A DNA stretch of 9,801 nt from Candidatus Latescibacterota bacterium (GTDB taxonomy: Bacteria; Latescibacterota; UBA2968; UBA8231): contig DPVW01000034.1 in the NCBI GenBank assembly GCA_003529325.1, forward strand, positions 14,008 through 23,808, given 5' to 3'. How positions within the stretch are numbered: the first letter of the stretch is position 1; every line of letters starts with the position of its first letter. The notes below the pieces were generated by a model. The model had not been told where the DNA came from. It searched no databases and saw only the letters and a program-made list of their open reading frames with translations. This document shows, in pieces, positions 6,186 to 9,801 of the stretch. The translations under genes and the position numbers were made by a program.

Positions 6186-6797
6186 ATGATAGATATTTCA
6201 CCGAATCGAAGGCAGGCCATCCCGGGCCAGGTCACCATGGCGATCGCCGGTGGCAGTGGCAGTGGCAAGTCAACGATCGCCGTGGCGATTGCCGAGGGTT
6301 TACAGCCATTACGCGTCGAGGTTGTTGGTCTCGACCGCTTCTTCAAGGAGAGGGCGGACCTGCCCAGATACTTCTCCAAGCAGGACAACGAGTACCACGC
6401 CGACTACAATCGCCCCGACTCACTGCGTGTCGACGACATGGTCGTAGCCTGCAGCAAACCAACTGAGGCGGATGTGGTGATCTTTGACGGGCACATGGCA
6501 CTCTGTTACCCCCGGATGCGGCGGTTGTTTGACGTGAGCTGCTTTGTCGAGGTTGAGATCGAGGAGATGCTTGTCCGTCGAACCGAACGCAACCTCGGCG
6601 CCAACTACGGTGGTGATCGCGAAACGATCCTGCACTACAACCGCGAATGTGTGGTGCCGGGATACGAGCGCTACATCCTGCCGAGCAAAAAACACGCCGA
6701 CATCGTCATCCCGAACACGTGCTCATCCCTGGCAGCAAGAGACGAGATGATCGCCACGTTGTGTCAGGGCATCCGACGTGACAGGACCAAGAGATGA
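6186..6797 (+). CDS. Uridine-kinase-like P-loop kinase
   Basis: The 203-residue protein belongs to the uridine kinase / phosphoribulokinase branch of P-loop kinases. Walker A is GGSGSGKST at residues 22-30 with K28. VGLDRFFKE (47-55) corresponds to the substrate-side D-x-F-Y motif, with D50, and DYNRPDSL (73-80) to the DHPxAFD-like segment. VVIFDGHMAL (97-106) occupies the position of the family's VxxEGxxAL, with Asp replacing the usual Glu. LVRRTERNL (129-137) is the Arg-rich lid and ILPSKKHADIVIPN (164-177) matches the conserved C-terminal PxKxxADxxI. Length is close to bacterial Udk. The divergent substrate region and the gene context suggest a substrate other than uridine, possibly a sugar released by the lyase next door; that is inference. 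No ribosome site is obvious before the ATG at 6186. The stop overlaps the next start in ATGA, indicating translational coupling. Confidence 0.8.
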   Translation: MIDISPNRRQAIPGQVTMAIAGGSGSGKSTIAVAIAEGLQPLRVEVVGLDRFFKERADLPRYFSKQDNEYHADYNRPDSLRVDDMVVACSKPTEADVVIFDGHMALCYPRMRRLFDVSCFVEVEIEEMLVRRTERNLGANYGGDRETILHYNRECVVPGYERYILPSKKHADIVIPNTCSSLAARDEMIATLCQGIRRDRTKR

Positions 6798-9559
6798 AAC
6801 GAATTCCCCTGCGGATCTCCGGGGGTGCTGATGCCGAGTACAGGGACTGGCCGGTCACGCAGGGCATCCCCTTCGCCGATGGGGAGCTTGAACGGGATAC
6901 CCCCGTCCGCGTCGTGGACTGTGAGGGGACGCCAATGCCGACACAGTGCCACTGCCTGACGACGTGGAATGCAGATCAGCGTTTTGTGCGCTGGTTGCTC
7001 GTCGACTTTCAGACCTCCTGCGCCAGCGACGCGCCAGAGCTCTTTCTCGAATATGGCACCGGGGCTGAAGCGCCGGTGCCAGCCACGCCGGTGCAGATCA
7101 AAGGAGAGGGCGCAACCCTGCACGTCGACACAGGGGTGTTGCGCGCCAGCGTTACAGCGTATGCGCCTTTGATGGATGTGAGAGTCCAACACGGCCAGCA
7201 GTGGAACAGGCTGTGGCCCGAAGGGGAATCTCTGCGGTTGACGATGCACGATGGTGACGGGCAACTCTACGAGTCCGGCCATCTGCCGGCGACGGTGACG
7301 GTGGAAGAGGAGGGACCCCTGCGCAGTTGTATCCGTGTGCACGGTCATCTCTCCACCGCCACAGGCGTCCGGTTCTGTCCTTACATCCTGCGGTTGCACT
7401 TTGTCGCCGGCCGTGCCGAGGTGCGTGTGCAACACACCTTCGTCTTTGATCAGGACCCCGATCTGGTGCAGTTCAGCGGCATTGGCGTGCATGTGCCATC
7501 GACGGGCGTGATGGCACGGGCCGTCATCGGGGGCGAGCATGGTATTCACGAAGGGGCGGGGGAGCTGTCCTTTCTGCAGCGCGATGATCAGCACTACGAA
7601 GTCAGTGGCACGGCGCAGGGAGCAGCCAGCGGGCAGCGCACCCGCGGTTGGGCCGGTCTCAGTGGCAGCGAAGGGGGTGTCGTCGCCGTCATTCGCGACG
7701 CCTGGCAGGAGTACCCCAAGGGTCTTGCCATCAACGGCGATGGTCTCGACGTGCAGGTCTGGCCTCGGACGGCACCGCCGCTGGTTTTCACGACGCCCTT
7801 CAAGGAGACGGCGATCCGCTTCGATCGAACGCGCGACGAGGCCGAAGTTGTGCGTCTGCTGCAGGAGAATCCGACGGCACCGTTGAATCTGAAAAGTTTC
7901 GACGTGCAGGACCCGGAGAGTCTGCTCTGGGTCGAGAAAATGGTCGATACCCACGCACCCGAACGTGCCGCATCACACAATGACACGGGTACCGACGACG
8001 GCATGGGGGCGGCGAAGACGACGAACATCCTGCTACAGTTCTGCGCCGGGGCCATAGAGGACAGCGACGCTGAGGCACTGGCAGCGGCATATCAGGAACC
8101 CCTGCTGGCCCCCGCTGATCCGGCCTATGCCTGTGCGACGGGCGCATTCGGTCACTTCCACCACGCCGGTGAAGCTGAGTTCGAAGAGGTGGACCGTGGT
8201 CTCGACGAGATCTTTGCCGGTGTGGCATTGGAGCCGCAACAACGCGGCCGTCTCTATGGCATGATGCGTTATGGCAACGCTGTCTGTTCCCATTCGGCGG
8301 GGCCAGCGGTGGCGTGGGTGCATTACCGGGAGACGGATCCGGTGCGTGCCATGCGACACGTGGGGCCGTACAACAATGAGACGAATGATCAGATTCTCGG
8401 TGCCTGGGGTGGATTCCTGCGCAGTGGCGATCGGGCCTCTTTCCGCTTCGCCAGCGCCTACGCGCGGTGTGTGGCGGATGTCTGCATCATTCACTCCCAT
8501 CGCGACGCATCGCGTGTGGGGTTGATGCACTACCACAATGCCCATCAATGGACGGGTGGACCGAGTCCGTCACATACGATGGTCGGTGGTATTCTCCTCG
8601 ACTACTACCTCACCGGTGATCGTCGTCAGTTGGAAGTCGCTTGCGAGGCGGCAGACTGGGTCGTGCGTACGCAGGAGCCGGCGGGGATTCTGTCCTGCCG
8701 GAATGCGGCGCTGCATCGTGAATTCACCGGGCCGCTGAATATCCTACTCGACCTCTACCAGGCGACGTGGCGAGAGGCGTATGGTTGGCTCGCCGAACGT
8801 TCGCTGAACTGGTTCCTCGCTGCTCTGCCAGGCCCCGGGCATTATCCCGTGAGTCTGTATACGCGTGGTGAGCGGGGGGACGAGGCCGTCGTCGAACCCG
8901 CCGTTCCTCCCGTGGGCCACGCCCGCGATATGTATCCAATCTTTGCCGCCGGTTTGCGACTGTTCCCGAGCGAGCGGTTGCGGATACATGTGCTGGCGGA
9001 GGCGCAGTATCTGTTGTGGGAACAGTTGACGGACAACTTCGTCACGGCCGACATGGCGCGGCACAGGTTGACGGATCGGTCTCTGCTATGGCCGGTGGAT
9101 GACGAGTTCTATTGGACCCAGTGGGGGGTGTCGGGGGACTTCGGCGCGCAGGTCATGGCTCTGGCATACGACATGACGGGAGATCCCGCGTATGCCGCCT
9201 ACTGTGAGGCCCATCTGCACGGCACCTTCGTGCGACAGGCGGAGCGTTGTCGCCACTTCGCCGACTGGCGCTTCACCTGGTTGTGCTTTGGTTCCTACGT
9301 GCCGCGGTTGATAGAGGTTGTGAGTCGAGCGCGGGCGGAGGATGGCGCCGCTCTGGATCTGGCGATGCAGCGCTGGAAGTCGCGGCGGGCAGATCAGGGC
9401 ATGCCCGTTTACGATGGGCCGAATGTCGATTTGCAAGTGGATGAGATGGATGTAAATGGGAACATCCTGAACCGGAAGCCGGTGGATCTGCCGCGAGAGG
9501 CCCCCCCTCGTGCTCGTGAGCCCGTGGTCAGCCTGGGTCGCCTACAGATGGAGTCGTGA
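6794..9559 (+). CDS. PcRGLX/YetA-like protein, PL26 exo-rhamnogalacturonan lyase family
   Basis: This 921-residue protein matches the three-domain PcRGLX/YetA layout. The N-terminal RIFT-barrel domain is marked by GIPFADGEL (24-32), a run ending in PMPTQ, TTWNADQ (56-62) and VRWLLVDFQ (65-73). A middle beta domain carries the HTFVFDQDPD strand (214-223) and YPKGLAINGDGLDVQVWP (307-324). The C-terminal alpha-toroid domain has RLYGMMRYGN (486-495), YNNETNDQILGAWGGF (526-541), HYHNAHQWTGGPSPSHT (579-595) and YYLTGDRR (604-611). Penicillium PcRGLX removes unsaturated galacturonyl-rhamnose from rhamnogalacturonan I ends by beta-elimination; many bacterial relatives are untested, so the substrate here is a family-level guess. 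No signal peptide follows the start, implying cytoplasmic action on imported oligosaccharides. AGGA at 6783-6786 precedes the ATG, which overlaps the kinase stop by four bases. Confidence 0.85.
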   Translation: MKRIPLRISGGADAEYRDWPVTQGIPFADGELERDTPVRVVDCEGTPMPTQCHCLTTWNADQRFVRWLLVDFQTSCASDAPELFLEYGTGAEAPVPATPVQIKGEGATLHVDTGVLRASVTAYAPLMDVRVQHGQQWNRLWPEGESLRLTMHDGDGQLYESGHLPATVTVEEEGPLRSCIRVHGHLSTATGVRFCPYILRLHFVAGRAEVRVQHTFVFDQDPDLVQFSGIGVHVPSTGVMARAVIGGEHGIHEGAGELSFLQRDDQHYEVSGTAQGAASGQRTRGWAGLSGSEGGVVAVIRDAWQEYPKGLAINGDGLDVQVWPRTAPPLVFTTPFKETAIRFDRTRDEAEVVRLLQENPTAPLNLKSFDVQDPESLLWVEKMVDTHAPERAASHNDTGTDDGMGAAKTTNILLQFCAGAIEDSDAEALAAAYQEPLLAPADPAYACATGAFGHFHHAGEAEFEEVDRGLDEIFAGVALEPQQRGRLYGMMRYGNAVCSHSAGPAVAWVHYRETDPVRAMRHVGPYNNETNDQILGAWGGFLRSGDRASFRFASAYARCVADVCIIHSHRDASRVGLMHYHNAHQWTGGPSPSHTMVGGILLDYYLTGDRRQLEVACEAADWVVRTQEPAGILSCRNAALHREFTGPLNILLDLYQATWREAYGWLAERSLNWFLAALPGPGHYPVSLYTRGERGDEAVVEPAVPPVGHARDMYPIFAAGLRLFPSERLRIHVLAEAQYLLWEQLTDNFVTADMARHRLTDRSLLWPVDDEFYWTQWGVSGDFGAQVMALAYDMTGDPAYAAYCEAHLHGTFVRQAERCRHFADWRFTWLCFGSYVPRLIEVVSRARAEDGAALDLAMQRWKSRRADQGMPVYDGPNVDLQVDEMDVNGNILNRKPVDLPREAPPRAREPVVSLGRLQMES

Positions 9560-9561
9560 AA

Positions 9562-9717
9562 ATGTCCACTTCGTTGGGCTCCGAAGACCAGGCCGTCATT
9601 GCCCGACTTGGAGACGCCCTGCGCACGCTCGAACAACGTCGCCTCGTGATCCGAGGGGCCGCTGGGTGGTGCCTGCCCGACGAACCGAAAGAGCGACAAC
9701 TCAGCCTCTCAAGATGA
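9562..9717 (+). CDS. Small 51-residue ORF after the PL26 gene
   Basis: An ATG two bases after the PL26 stop, with GGAG at 9550-9553 eight bases upstream, opens a 51-codon frame ending in TGA at 9715-9717. The product is helix-prone (DQAVIARLGDALRTLEQRRL), followed by VIRGAAGWCLP and a charged tail; the pattern weakly recalls the end of a winged-helix unit, but no family is recognised. The tight spacing and ribosome site argue that it is translated with the kinase-PL26 operon. It could also be a relic of a longer gene. Confidence 0.5.
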   Translation: MSTSLGSEDQAVIARLGDALRTLEQRRLVIRGAAGWCLPDEPKERQLSLSR

Positions 9718-9801
9718 GCCCTGCACCTCCTTTTTCCCGACGTCCCCGACGCACCATCTTCCACCCGTTCCGGCGTTCCACACATAGGGCGCGCACGGAA
9801 C
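9714..9801 (+). CDS. Possible start of a gene running off the right edge
   Basis: An ATG at 9714 overlaps the stop of the 51-residue ORF in ATGA and stays open for 29 codons to the window end. The peptide is Arg/Pro-rich (SRRPRRTIFHPFRRS), as at the start of some inner-membrane proteins, but equally like a random GC-rich frame. No ribosome site is seen. If it is not a gene, the final 84 bases hold nothing I can identify. Confidence 0.25.
   Translation, partial: MSPAPPFSRRPRRTIFHPFRRSTHRARTE

Noticed and set aside
6764..7954. Long minus-strand open frame of 396 codons
   Set aside because: It lies antisense to the PL26 gene, whose domain signatures run through the whole stretch; the antisense product has low-complexity, family-less composition typical of GC-rich shadow frames.

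Overview
The window is GC-rich DNA, roughly 60% by eye, from an uncultured-looking free-living bacterium. The gene set (a TauD-like dioxygenase, an aldo/keto reductase and polysaccharide lyases of the PL8 and PL26 types) suits a marine or soil polysaccharide degrader, for example Latescibacterota, Planctomycetota or a relative. That placement is inference from gene content; no rRNA or other marker is present.

Layout. Left edge to 423 (+): C-terminal part of a DUF790/Bax1-like PD-(D/E)XK nuclease. 488-1429 (+): TauD/TfdA-type Fe(II)/2-oxoglutarate dioxygenase. 1444-2646 (-): ankyrin-repeat protein with an N-terminal four-cysteine zinc-ribbon-like module, convergent with the dioxygenase. 2695-3591 (+): a signal-less subtilisin-like (S8) peptidase divergent from the ankyrin gene across only 48 bp, with a TTG start behind a GGAGG ribosome site. 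3666-4030 (+): a small gene, or a frameshifted or overlapping pair, of unknown function. 4009-4980 (-): a complete aldo/keto reductase with the full D-Y-K-H tetrad. 5004-6138 (-): a broken PL8-type polysaccharide lyase with an in-frame amber codon and three apparent single-base frameshifts; the catalytic Asn, His and Tyr codons survive. 6186-6797 (+): a uridine-kinase-like P-loop kinase. 6794-9559 (+): a 921-residue PcRGLX/YetA-like (PL26, exo-rhamnogalacturonan lyase-like) protein that overlaps the kinase stop by ATGA. 9562-9717 (+): a 51-residue small ORF, possibly followed at 9714 by a gene running off the edge.

How the parts fit. The right half reads as a uronate/polysaccharide catabolic locus: the (-) pair PL8-like lyase plus aldo/keto reductase, divergent from the (+) unit kinase, PL26 lyase and small ORF. 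Coupling of a uridine-kinase-like kinase to a PL26 protein without a signal peptide suggests cytoplasmic breakdown of imported oligosaccharide followed by phosphorylation of a product; this is inference. The left half has unrelated single genes plus the ankyrin / cytoplasmic subtilase / small ORF cluster, which is the best candidate for an undescribed system, though the sequence alone does not establish its function. No RNA genes, CRISPR arrays, insertion sequences or convincing rho-independent terminators were seen.
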